Below, in pieces: positions 1 to 6,496 of a DNA stretch of 7,537 nucleotides. The position numbers and the translations under genes were made by a program. This DNA comes from Paracoccaceae bacterium. Lineage in GTDB: Bacteria > Pseudomonadota > Alphaproteobacteria > Rhodobacterales > Rhodobacteraceae. The notes beneath the pieces were generated by a model. The model searched no databases. It had not been told where the DNA came from and saw only the letters and a list, made by a program, of their open reading frames with translations. The stretch spans positions 1 to 7,537 of the forward strand of contig JAOUMG010000080.1 of NCBI GenBank assembly GCA_029881635.1, given 5' to 3'. The first letter of the stretch is position 1, and each line of letters opens with the position of its first letter.

Positions 1-480
1 AAAAAGGTCGGCTTTTTGGGCGGGCCCGAGGCGGCCACTTCGACACAGGACCGGTTTGCGGGGTTTTCGAGTGAACTGGCAAATCATCCGGAAGTCGAGT
101 TCCGGTATTCCTTTGCCAAGGCCTATTCCTTTGATGCCGGGCGCGCGGAAATGTTGAAACTTCTGAAAGGCGCGCCGCAAGAGGCTTATTTTTGCGGCGA
201 TGATGTCCTGTCGATCGGGGCGCTCAGCGCGATAGCTGACGCGGGTCTGAAAGTACCCGATGATATTGGCGTGATAGGGCTCAATGACATGGAAATGTCC
301 CGGTGGGAAAGCATCAACCTGACCACGATCCACCAACCGATCCGGCAGATCATCAATTCGTCAATCGAATTGATCGTGGCCATGCTGGATGAACCGGATC
401 GCTATCCCGAAGCGCGGCTGTTTTCCTGCCGGGTTATCGAGAGGGGGACACTGCGGCCCCGCACCAGTGGTGTTACCTGA
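1..480 (+). CDS. LacI/GalR-family transcriptional regulator, C-terminal part (5' end outside window)
   Basis: The reading frame is open from base 1 to the TGA at 478-480, giving 159 residues of a truncated gene. The visible part is the periplasmic-binding-protein-like effector domain of a LacI/GalR regulator. Recognisable pieces, numbered from the window edge, are VGFLGGPE near 3-10, the QDRFAGF segment near 16-22, YFCGDDVLSIGAL at 63-75, LKVPDDIGVIGLND at 83-96, LTTIHQPI at 107-114 and the typical terminal ERGTLRPR at 147-154. Family members normally have about 330-350 residues, so the N-terminal helix-turn-helix and half of the effector domain are missing here. A TTG at 16 exists but is internal, because family homology continues upstream of it. 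Context suggests control of the adjacent inositol genes, with an inositol intermediate as effector. That is inference. A sugar-binding protein of an ABC transporter is less likely, given the RGTLRPR ending. Confidence 0.88.
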   Translation, partial: KKVGFLGGPEAATSTQDRFAGFSSELANHPEVEFRYSFAKAYSFDAGRAEMLKLLKGAPQEAYFCGDDVLSIGALSAIADAGLKVPDDIGVIGLNDMEMSRWESINLTTIHQPIRQIINSSIELIVAMLDEPDRYPEARLFSCRVIERGTLRPRTSGVT

Positions 481-1630
481 ACATCGGCGGCTGTGCGTCA
501 AGCCATGCGCCGGTCTGTCGGGCCGATGCGGCAACGGCAAAGACTGCCGCCATGGACCGCAACCCGTCTTCGGCGCGTGGGTAAAGATTCGCCGCCGGGT
601 CCATGGCCCGGCCTTCCTTGCGGGCGCGGATTGCCTCGGCCAGATCCTTGTAGATATTGGCAAAGGCCAATGGCATGCCCTCGGCATGGCCGATGGTCAC
701 CCTGCTTGTACGGTCGGCTTCGGGACTTAGCCCGGCCTCACCACGCTCTATGGTTTGCAACCGTCCGTTCAGGGGCATCCAGTAAAGCTGGTTTGGTTGT
801 TCTTGGGACCAGCGAAGCCCGCCTTTTTCACCAAAGACCTGAAGCGTCAGCCCATGCTGGCGACCAATGGCGATCGAAGATGTCCAAAGCCGCCCGACCG
901 CCCCGCCATCCATGCGGAAATTGACCATTGCGTCATCTTCCAGAACACGGCTTTCGATACATGAAACGCAATCGGCGGAAAGTCTGGTCACCTCTTGCCC
1001 GGTCACGAAACTGGCCATGTGCAGTGCGTGAATGCCGCAATCGGCGAATTGTGCCGATACGCCGGCCTGCGCCGGATCATAGCGCCAGCGGACGCGCGGA
1101 TTGTCGGCATCGGCTGCATCGGCGTGGTGGCCATGGGCGAATTCGGCCTTTACCAGCCGAATACGCCCGAGATCGCCCCGCGCCACCATCGCCTTCATAT
1201 GGCGCACAAGCGAATAGCCGGTATAGCCATAATTGACAGCGCAGATCCGTCCCGAGGAACGGGCCAGTTTCACAATCTCTTCGCCCTCTTCAACTGTCAT
1301 GGTCATGGGTTTTTCACACAGCACATGAAACCCCGCCTCAAGGAATGATTTGGTGATTTCAAAATGGGTGGCGTTGGGGGTGGCGACCGTTACCAGATCG
1401 ATACGGTCCTCACGCCCACGTTCGCCAGCCAGCATATCGCGCCAGTCGCCATAGGCACGGTCGGCGGCCAGACCCAGTTTTTGGCCATAGGCGCGACCGG
1501 CATCGGGGCGATGATCCAAAGCCCCGGCAACAAAGGAAAATTCGTCATCAAGTCCGGCGCCCAGCCGGTGTGCCGGGCCGATCTGGCTGCCTTCGCCACC
1601 GCCGATCATGCCCCAATTCAGCTTTGCCAT
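473..1630 (-). CDS. Gfo/Idh/MocA-family NAD(P)-dependent oxidoreductase
   Basis: Predicted cytoplasmic dehydrogenase of 385 residues, normal length for the Gfo/Idh/MocA family. The N-terminal Rossmann fold has the dinucleotide-binding loop GGGEGSQIG at residues 10-18. The family motif CEKP is at 105-108, with K107 as the expected catalytic lysine, and ADCGIHALH at 196-204 supplies the Asp (D197) and His (H201) of the active site. The C-terminal half is the beta-sheet substrate domain. The ATG at 1628-1630 is preceded by TAGGAG. The TAG there is the stop of the upstream IolE-like gene, so the two genes are 12 bp apart and probably translationally linked. The product likely oxidises or interconverts an inositol isomer, inosose or related sugar. 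Family membership is sure, but substrate cannot be read from sequence. It differs strongly from the dehydrogenase at 2559-3662, so it is not a recent duplicate. Its 3' end overlaps the convergent regulator gene by 8 bp. Confidence 0.92.
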   Translation of the reverse strand: MAKLNWGMIGGGEGSQIGPAHRLGAGLDDEFSFVAGALDHRPDAGRAYGQKLGLAADRAYGDWRDMLAGERGREDRIDLVTVATPNATHFEITKSFLEAGFHVLCEKPMTMTVEEGEEIVKLARSSGRICAVNYGYTGYSLVRHMKAMVARGDLGRIRLVKAEFAHGHHADAADADNPRVRWRYDPAQAGVSAQFADCGIHALHMASFVTGQEVTRLSADCVSCIESRVLEDDAMVNFRMDGGAVGRLWTSSIAIGRQHGLTLQVFGEKGGLRWSQEQPNQLYWMPLNGRLQTIERGEAGLSPEADRTSRVTIGHAEGMPLAFANIYKDLAEAIRARKEGRAMDPAANLYPRAEDGLRSMAAVFAVAASARQTGAWLDAQPPMFR

Positions 1631-1642
1631 CTTGCGCGGCTC

Positions 1643-2536
1643 CTATTTAAAACCGATGGATTCGAGATATTCGCGATTGGCTTTCGCGTCGCCCATCGGG
1701 CTGACATCAAGCGTCGGGTCGCAATCCTGTTCGACCGTACACCACCCGTCGAACCCGGCATCCAGCAGCAGTTGCCGGACAGCCGGAAAATCGACATCGC
1801 CCTGACCGAGGTTGCAAAAAATGCCCTGACCACAAGCATCGTAAAAACCGGTCCGGTTGGCTATGGCTGCCGCTTTGACTACGGGGTCGATATCCTTGAA
1901 ATGCATATAGCTGATGCGGCCCATATGGCGGCGCATGAAGGCGACCGGATCAAAGCCGGCGTAGGAATGATGGCCGGTGTCAAAGCAGATTTTCAGGATC
2001 TTTTCATCGACTTCGTCCAGCAGGCGTTCCAACTCAGGCTCGAAGTCTATGAAGCCTGCCGCATGGGCGTGAATGCCGACGGTCAGGCCGTATCCCTCAG
2101 CACCGATACGGGCGGATTCGGCGATGCGGCCGCGAAAGGCTGCCCATTCCGCCGCACCCATCTGCTCGGCCTCGGTTGCGCGGCCCGCGGTGGGCGCGCG
2201 GCGCGGCGAGATGCTGTCGATCAACACCAGGTGCTTGGCCCCATGGGCCACCAGTGCCCTGCAGGTCCGGTGGGTCCCGTCGAGAACATTTTCCCAGGCA
2301 GCAGGATCGTGATAGGCGCGAAAAACCACGCCGCCGATCAGCTCCAGTTCAAATTCCGCCAGCGCGTCTGCAAGGATTGCAGGATCTTCGGGCATGAAGC
2401 CGACCGGGCCAAGTTCAATCCCCTTATATCCCGCCGCTGCGCATTCGCTTAGAACCGCACGCCAGCCGGGGTTGCGCGGATCATCGGGAAATTCCACGCC
2501 CCACGAGCAGGGCGCATTGCCTATTTTGATAGCCAT
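1643..2536 (-). CDS. IolE-like sugar phosphate isomerase/epimerase-family TIM-barrel protein (probable inosose dehydratase or relative)
   Basis: 297 residues, the usual size for IolE-type inosose dehydratases and related xylose-isomerase-like TIM barrels. It starts MAIKIGNAPCSWGVEF. Candidate metal and substrate ligands lie on the barrel strands: E41 in GIELGPVGF, H156/H158 in GIHAHAAGF, D186 and H189/H190 in CFDTGHHSYAG, H212 and D215 in YMHFKDID, and E269 in GWCTVEQD. The stretch GQGDVDFPAVRQLL (244-257) followed by DGW is typical of the IolE group. IolE converts scyllo-inosose (2-keto-myo-inositol) to 3D-trihydroxycyclohexane-1,2-dione, the substrate of IolD encoded nearby, so the context fits. 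The N-terminus NAPCSWGVEF differs from the APIGW-type start I know from classical IolE, so it could instead be an isomerase/epimerase paralogue acting on a different keto-inositol. It lies 22 bp after the upstream dehydrogenase and 12 bp before the next one. The RBS is weak (AAAGG, about 11 nt from the ATG). Confidence 0.8.
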   Translation of the reverse strand: MAIKIGNAPCSWGVEFPDDPRNPGWRAVLSECAAAGYKGIELGPVGFMPEDPAILADALAEFELELIGGVVFRAYHDPAAWENVLDGTHRTCRALVAHGAKHLVLIDSISPRRAPTAGRATEAEQMGAAEWAAFRGRIAESARIGAEGYGLTVGIHAHAAGFIDFEPELERLLDEVDEKILKICFDTGHHSYAGFDPVAFMRRHMGRISYMHFKDIDPVVKAAAIANRTGFYDACGQGIFCNLGQGDVDFPAVRQLLLDAGFDGWCTVEQDCDPTLDVSPMGDAKANREYLESIGFK

Positions 2537-2558
2537 TCCGTTTCTTGCCTTTCACTGC

Positions 2559-3662
2559 TCAGAATGTTGCGACGGTCTGCCAGCTTTTGCTGCTGGATGC
2601 CGCCAGTGCTGCCGCCACAATCCGGTTAACCTCCATCCCGTCGCGGAAGGTCGGCCAGACTGGCTTTCCGGTCTCGATGGCGCGCAGGAAATCGCGCGCC
2701 TCAATGATGATCTGATCCTGATAGCCGGTTCCGTGACCGGGGCCCTGGCAGAAGGGCAGGTAATCGGGGTGTTCGGGGCCCGTCAGGATTTTGCGAAAAC
2801 CGCGCTGGCCCGCAGGATCATCCATCTTGTAAAGCCAGAGCGCATTCTGATCTTCCTGGTCAAACCGGATCGCCCCTTTGGTGCCATTGATCTCATAGGC
2901 GTAGCCCATCTTTCGGCCGGTCGCGATGCGGCTGAAATAGAGGTGGCCCATTGCGCCATTGGCGAACCGGCACATCATCTGGGCCTGATCGTCATTGGTG
3001 ACCTTGCCGCCGGGGCGATTGGCGTGGACGGTTTCAGCCTCGGCGATGAGGCTGTCAATCGGGCCGATGAGGGCAAGGGCCGCGTTGATCATATGCGGTG
3101 CGAGGTCACCCATGGTGCCGTTGGCACTACCGGTCGTGCGCCAACTGGCAGGGTGGGCAGGATCGGCGTAAAAGTCCTCGGTGTGTTCGCCGCGAAACCA
3201 GGTGACGTCGCCAATTTCACCCTCGGCGATCAGGCGGCGCGCATATTGGCTGGCCGGGGTGCGGATATAGTTGAAACCGACCATATTCGTAGCGCCACTT
3301 TCTTCGGCAGCGGCAACCATTGCCCGGCTGTCCGCAAGCGAGGCGCCGAGCGGTTTTTCGCACAGAACCGACTTTTTCAGCGCGAAAGCAGCCTCGGCGA
3401 TAGCGCGGTGGGTATCTTGGGGCGATGCGATGACAATCGCTTCGACCGCCGGATCATCCACCAGTATCCGCCAGTCGGCAGTTGCACGGCGGAACCCGTA
3501 GGCAGCACGGTATTTTTCAGCCGACGAGTCGCTCGTGGCGCATACCATTTCAAGACGTGGCCGAAGGGCAGTATTGAACACGGCACCAACTGCCGACATT
3601 GCAACAGCATGCGCCTTGCCCATGTAGCCACCGCCGATGATCCCGATGCCGATTTCTGCCAA
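2559..3662 (-). CDS. Gfo/Idh/MocA-family dehydrogenase, inositol dehydrogenase-like, TTG start
   Basis: 367 residues from a TTG start (bases 3660-3662), normal family length. The Rossmann loop GGGYMG is at 10-15, CEKP at 101-104 (K103 expected catalytic), and GDLAPHMINAAL at 185-196 holds D186 and H190 of the active site. The frame stays open upstream to 4619, but that part is antisense to iolD and has no family character. The TTG is preceded by AAGGGGG with a 6-nt spacer and places the protein start just before the first beta strand. From memory, the pattern MGKAHAVA...VFNTALRPRLE resembles the subgroup containing scyllo-inositol/L-glucose dehydrogenase (LgdA) of Paracoccus. This needs an alignment. 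The likely reaction is NAD-dependent oxidation of an inositol isomer or similar polyol to the keto form. It is the first gene of the minus-strand operon, 25 bp from the palindromic operator. Confidence 0.92.
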   Translation of the reverse strand: MAEIGIGIIGGGYMGKAHAVAMSAVGAVFNTALRPRLEMVCATSDSSAEKYRAAYGFRRATADWRILVDDPAVEAIVIASPQDTHRAIAEAAFALKKSVLCEKPLGASLADSRAMVAAAEESGATNMVGFNYIRTPASQYARRLIAEGEIGDVTWFRGEHTEDFYADPAHPASWRTTGSANGTMGDLAPHMINAALALIGPIDSLIAEAETVHANRPGGKVTNDDQAQMMCRFANGAMGHLYFSRIATGRKMGYAYEINGTKGAIRFDQEDQNALWLYKMDDPAGQRGFRKILTGPEHPDYLPFCQGPGHGTGYQDQIIIEARDFLRAIETGKPVWPTFRDGMEVNRIVAAALAASSSKSWQTVATF

Positions 3663-3668
3663 TGTTCG

Positions 3669-3675
3669 CCCCCTT
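3669..3675 (-). promoter_or_regulatory. Ribosome binding site fixing the TTG start of the 2559-3662 dehydrogenase
   Basis: Read on the minus strand this is AAGGGGG, then six bases, then TTG. It is the best Shine-Dalgarno match near the beginning of the Gfo/Idh/MocA homology, and it is the reason for choosing the non-ATG start over the much longer open frame. Confidence 0.65.
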
Positions 3676-3687
3676 GTCGGAATTCGG

Positions 3688-3705
3688 TTTGCAACCGGTT
3701 GCAAA
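3688..3705. promoter_or_regulatory. 18-bp perfect palindrome, probable LacI-family operator
   Basis: The sequence TTTGCAACCGGTTGCAAA is fully self-complementary around a central CG (3696/3697). Even-length palindromes with a central CG and TTGCAA-type arms are characteristic of LacI/GalR-family operators. It lies 25 bp upstream of the minus-strand dehydrogenase start and 80 bp upstream of iolD, so one bound dimer could act on both operons. The obvious candidate to bind it is the LacI-type protein encoded at 1-480. That pairing is inferred from proximity, because the DNA-binding domain is outside the window. Confidence 0.8.
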
Positions 3706-3729
3706 ATTTGTATCCTGAGATTCGATAAC
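3700..3729 (+). promoter_or_regulatory. Possible sigma-70-type promoter for the iolD operon
   Basis: A TTGCAA hexamer at 3700-3705 (-35-like, 4 of 6 consensus matches) is followed 18 bp later by GATAAC at 3724-3729 (-10-like, 4 of 6). The -35-like box is the right half of the palindrome, so repressor binding would block it. An alternative pair is TTTGCA 3688-3693 with TATCCT 3711-3716 at 17 bp. Both are weak matches and neither can be chosen from sequence alone. Confidence 0.25.
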
Positions 3730-3776
3730 ACGCAACTGGCAATCCAGCCGCAATGCCGGTTAGTTGTGCAGATGCC

Positions 3777-3781
3777 GAGGG
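3777..3781 (+). promoter_or_regulatory. Ribosome binding site for iolD
   Basis: GAGGG sits four bases before the ATG at 3786. An in-frame upstream ATG at 3753 has no comparable purine stretch before it, and it would add 11 residues (MPVSCADAEGI) without family character. The 3786 start is therefore preferred. Confidence 0.65.
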
Positions 3782-3785
3782 TATT

Positions 3786-5657
3786 ATGAACAAACCGCAA
3801 GCGACCATACGCCTGACCACCGCACAGGCCATTATCCGCTATCTTGCCAATCAGTTCATAGAAATTGAAGGCAAGGAATGGCGGCTTTGCGGCGGCGGTT
3901 TTGGCATTTTCGGGCATGGCAACGTGACATGTCTGGGTGAAGCGCTGTGGAATCATCGCCAAGATCTGCCGCTTTATCGGGGCCAGAACGAACAGGGTAT
4001 GGGGTTTGCCGCGGCTGCCTATGGAAAGGCCTGGCTGCGCCAACGGTTCATGTTTTGCACGGCAAGTGCCGGTCCCGGAACGGCCAACCTGCTGACGGCT
4101 TCTGCACTGGCCCATGCCAACCGGCTGCCGATGCTGATGCTTTGTGGCGATACGTTTATCACCCGGTTGCCCGATCCGGTGTTGCAGCAGCTGGAACATT
4201 TCAACGACCCCACTTTGGGGGTGAATGACGCCTTTCGCGCTGTGACGCGATACTGGGACAGGATCACCCATCCCGCTCAGGTCATTCAGACAATGCCTTC
4301 CGCCATTGCCACAATGCTTGATCCTGCCGATTGCGGACCGGCCTTTCTGGGCCTGCCGCAGGATGTTCAGGGATGGGCTTATGATTATCCGGTGGCTTTC
4401 TTTGCCCCCAAGACGCACCGCATCCGTCGTCAGGCGGCTGATGCGGGTGATCTGGCTGCCGCCGCCGCATTGCTGAAAAAAGCAAAGCGGCCGATGATCA
4501 TCGCAGGGGGTGGTGTGCAATACTCGGGCGCGGTGGAGCAGCTGACAGCCTTTGCCGAGGCGCATCGAATTCCCGTGGCCGAAACCATTGCCGGGCGGGC
4601 CAATCTGCTGACAACGCATCCTCTGAATATCGGTCCAATTGGCGTGACCGGGTCAAACAGCGCCAATGCCATGGCCGAAGAGGCGGATGTGATCGTCGCT
4701 ATTGGCACCAGATTGCAAGATTTCACCACTGGCAGTTGGACCGCTTTTGCCGGTGATGCCCGTTTCATTTCGCTGAATGTCGGCCGGCATGACGCCGGAA
4801 AACACCAGTCCTTGCCGGTTATCGGGGACGCAAAACTGACGATCGTCGCACTGGATGAGGCTATCGAAGGCTATGCCGCCCCCTCGGCTTGGACCCGGCT
4901 CGCCCAGGAACGGCGGGCGGCCTGGGATGCCTATGTCGAAGGCAATGTGGCCCATGGCAATCGACCCAATTCCTACGCGCAGGCCATCGGCGTGGTGAAT
5001 GCGCTTTGCGACAAACGCGACCGCGTGGTTGCGGCTGCCGGGGGGCTGCCCGCGGAAGTGACGGCAAACTGGCGCACGCTGGACATAGGTACGGTGGATG
5101 TTGAATTCGGGTTTTCCTGCATGGGTTATGAGATTTCCGGTGGCTGGGGCGCGCGGATCGCGCAAAGTGAGCGTGAGCCAGACAGTGACACCATAGTATT
5201 TGCCGGAGACGGTTCATATCTTCTTATGAACTCAGATATTTATTCGTCGGTCTTAAGCCAGAAAAAGCTGATCGTTCTTGTGCTGGACAATGGCGGATTT
5301 GCGGTAATCAACAAGCTGCAGAACAATACCGGTAACGAAAGCTTCAACAACCTGATCGCGGATTGCCCGACGATTGCCGAACCCTTTGCCGTCGATTTTG
5401 AAGCCCACGCACGCGCGATGGGTGCCAATGCGGAAACCGTCGCCAACCCGTCGGAACTGGGCGAGGCATTCAGGCGGGCCAAAGCCAGCGACAAGACCAC
5501 GGTGATCGTCATGAAGGTCGATGCCTACGAAGGCTGGACCGCTGAGGGGCATACATGGTGGGAGGTCGGTACACCCCATGTCACCGAAAGCGACAGGGTG
5601 CGCAAATCCCATGAAGACTGGGAGGCAACCCGCGCCAAGCAAAGGAAAGGGGTCTGA
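3786..5657 (+). CDS. iolD: 3D-(3,5/4)-trihydroxycyclohexane-1,2-dione acylhydrolase (decyclizing), ThDP-dependent
   Basis: 623 residues, the usual IolD length, with the three-domain layout of thiamine-diphosphate enzymes. IolD hydrolytically opens the ring of trihydroxycyclohexane-1,2-dione to 5-deoxy-D-glucuronate in the cytoplasm. The N-terminal domain has YLANQFIEIEG (19-29), FGHGNVTCLGEAL (42-54) and YRGQNEQGMGFAAAAYGKA (64-82), where E69 is the expected cofactor-activating glutamate. It continues with TASAGPGTANLLTASALAHANR (92-113). The middle domain begins about residue 215 and includes PMIIAGGGV (236-244). The C-terminal domain carries the ThDP/Mg motif from GDG at 475-477 to DN at 501-502. 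It is the first gene of the plus-strand operon. Its TGA overlaps the ATG of the next gene by one base (TGATG), indicating coupled translation. Similarity along the whole length to IolD as I know it makes this the firmest functional call in the window. Confidence 0.96.
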   Translation: MNKPQATIRLTTAQAIIRYLANQFIEIEGKEWRLCGGGFGIFGHGNVTCLGEALWNHRQDLPLYRGQNEQGMGFAAAAYGKAWLRQRFMFCTASAGPGTANLLTASALAHANRLPMLMLCGDTFITRLPDPVLQQLEHFNDPTLGVNDAFRAVTRYWDRITHPAQVIQTMPSAIATMLDPADCGPAFLGLPQDVQGWAYDYPVAFFAPKTHRIRRQAADAGDLAAAAALLKKAKRPMIIAGGGVQYSGAVEQLTAFAEAHRIPVAETIAGRANLLTTHPLNIGPIGVTGSNSANAMAEEADVIVAIGTRLQDFTTGSWTAFAGDARFISLNVGRHDAGKHQSLPVIGDAKLTIVALDEAIEGYAAPSAWTRLAQERRAAWDAYVEGNVAHGNRPNSYAQAIGVVNALCDKRDRVVAAAGGLPAEVTANWRTLDIGTVDVEFGFSCMGYEISGGWGARIAQSEREPDSDTIVFAGDGSYLLMNSDIYSSVLSQKKLIVLVLDNGGFAVINKLQNNTGNESFNNLIADCPTIAEPFAVDFEAHARAMGANAETVANPSELGEAFRRAKASDKTTVIVMKVDAYEGWTAEGHTWWEVGTPHVTESDRVRKSHEDWEATRAKQRKGV

Positions 5658-6496
5658 TGCTGCGCTTTACTGCCGAGACCGCCGATCCTGAAACTATCGT
5701 CCATGCTTTGTTGCACGGGGATGGCGCGGTGGTCATATCGGGTCTTTTCACCCCCGAAGAAGTGGCCGAAGCCCGCCGCATCGTGATGGCGCATTCAGAA
5801 CAGAATGCCGAGAAGGTGACCCATTTTCAGGGTACAGCGGCGCAAGAGGGCAAGATCAATCTGCAACGTCGGGTCTGGAACCTTCTGGCAAAGGGGGAGG
5901 TATTTTCGACCATGGCAGCGCATCCGGTGATCATGAAGATCCTGCGCAAATTCCTGGGAACCGAATTCATCATGGGGTCCATCGCGGCCAATCGCATTCT
6001 GCCCGGTGGGCCGGGGCAGGAACCGCATGTGGACTACCCCTATTGGGACTTTCACAAGCCCGAAACCCATCCTGTTGGATTTAACGGCTCCTTTCCGATG
6101 AATGCGCAGGTGTCGGTTCTGCTGGATCCTTTCACAGCTGAAAGCGGCGCCACAGGGTACGTGCCGGGCAGCCAGAAGGAATTGCGCTATCCCGGACCGG
6201 AAGACCGGTTTTATGAACGCTGCGAACAGATGACCGGGGCGCCGGGCGATGTTGCGCTTTTTTATGGTGTCACATGGCATTGCGCGATGCCCAACAATGC
6301 CGACCATGACCGGTCCGCGATCCTGATCCAGTACCTGCCGAAATGGGTCAAGCCGATGGAGGATATGCCCGCGGCCCTGCCGCAGGAATTTCTGGACACT
6401 GCCAGCGCTGACATGCGCCAGTTGTTGGGGCTGAACTACCCCTACCCAGAGGTGTTGGACCTTGCCCGCGCCGGCAATGCCGAAGGGCGCAAATGA
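5657..6496 (+). CDS. Phytanoyl-CoA dioxygenase (PhyH)-family Fe(II)/2-oxoglutarate-dependent oxygenase
   Basis: 279 residues, typical for bacterial PhyH proteins, with a double-stranded beta-helix fold expected. The iron-binding facial triad is visible: H124 and D126 in EPHVDYPYWD, and H208 in TWHCAMPN. R219 in DHDRSAILIQY is the expected 2-oxoglutarate anchor. The segments GATGYVPGSQ (164-173) and GAPGDVALFYG (194-204) are characteristic of the family. Such enzymes couple decarboxylation of 2-oxoglutarate to hydroxylation of a small molecule, which can lead to O- or N-dealkylation. The substrate is unknown. The start overlaps the iolD stop by one base with AAAGGGG just upstream, and the end overlaps iolC by 4 bp, so it is an integral operon member. 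The standard inositol pathway has no oxygenase step. A role on a methylated or otherwise modified cyclitol is inference. All catalytic residues are present, so it is probably active. Confidence 0.92.
   Translation: MLRFTAETADPETIVHALLHGDGAVVISGLFTPEEVAEARRIVMAHSEQNAEKVTHFQGTAAQEGKINLQRRVWNLLAKGEVFSTMAAHPVIMKILRKFLGTEFIMGSIAANRILPGGPGQEPHVDYPYWDFHKPETHPVGFNGSFPMNAQVSVLLDPFTAESGATGYVPGSQKELRYPGPEDRFYERCEQMTGAPGDVALFYGVTWHCAMPNNADHDRSAILIQYLPKWVKPMEDMPAALPQEFLDTASADMRQLLGLNYPYPEVLDLARAGNAEGRK

Larger units (their letters stand above)
3663..3785. other. 123-bp divergent intergenic regulatory region
   Basis: This region separates the starts of the minus-strand dehydrogenase operon and the plus-strand iolD operon. 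It is more AT-rich than the flanking genes around 3700-3730. It holds an 18-bp perfect palindrome near the minus-strand gene and weak promoter-like hexamers, and it is the only place in the window with room for the main promoters of both operons. Confidence 0.85.

Noticed and set aside
389..730. Small plus-strand frame bridging the regulator and dehydrogenase 3' ends
   Set aside because: It overlaps two convincing genes in other frames, has no RBS of note, and its proline/arginine/glycine-rich product looks like a frame shadow.
752..763. Operator-like string GGTTTGCAACCG resembling half of the intergenic palindrome
   Set aside because: It lies inside the coding region of the minus-strand dehydrogenase, lacks the full 18-bp symmetry, and shared bases are expected by chance in this GC content.
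1364..2452. 362-codon open frame on the plus strand
   Set aside because: It is entirely antisense to the IolE-like gene and the start of the second dehydrogenase, with no recognisable domain. Such frames arise from GC-rich third positions in the real genes.
2394..3728. 444-codon open frame on the plus strand
   Set aside because: It runs antisense to the dehydrogenase at 2559-3662, passes through the operator region, has no family motifs, and its composition is that of a shadow frame.
3732..3770. Loose inverted repeat GCAACTGGC ... GCCGGTTAGTTG downstream of the main palindrome
   Set aside because: The arms match only with bulges and short stems. It is too weak to call a second operator or an RNA hairpin.
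3663..4619. Upstream extension of the minus-strand dehydrogenase frame into iolD
   Set aside because: The extension is antisense to well-conserved IolD sequence and adds over 300 residues not seen in Gfo/Idh/MocA proteins. A good RBS precedes the TTG at 3662.
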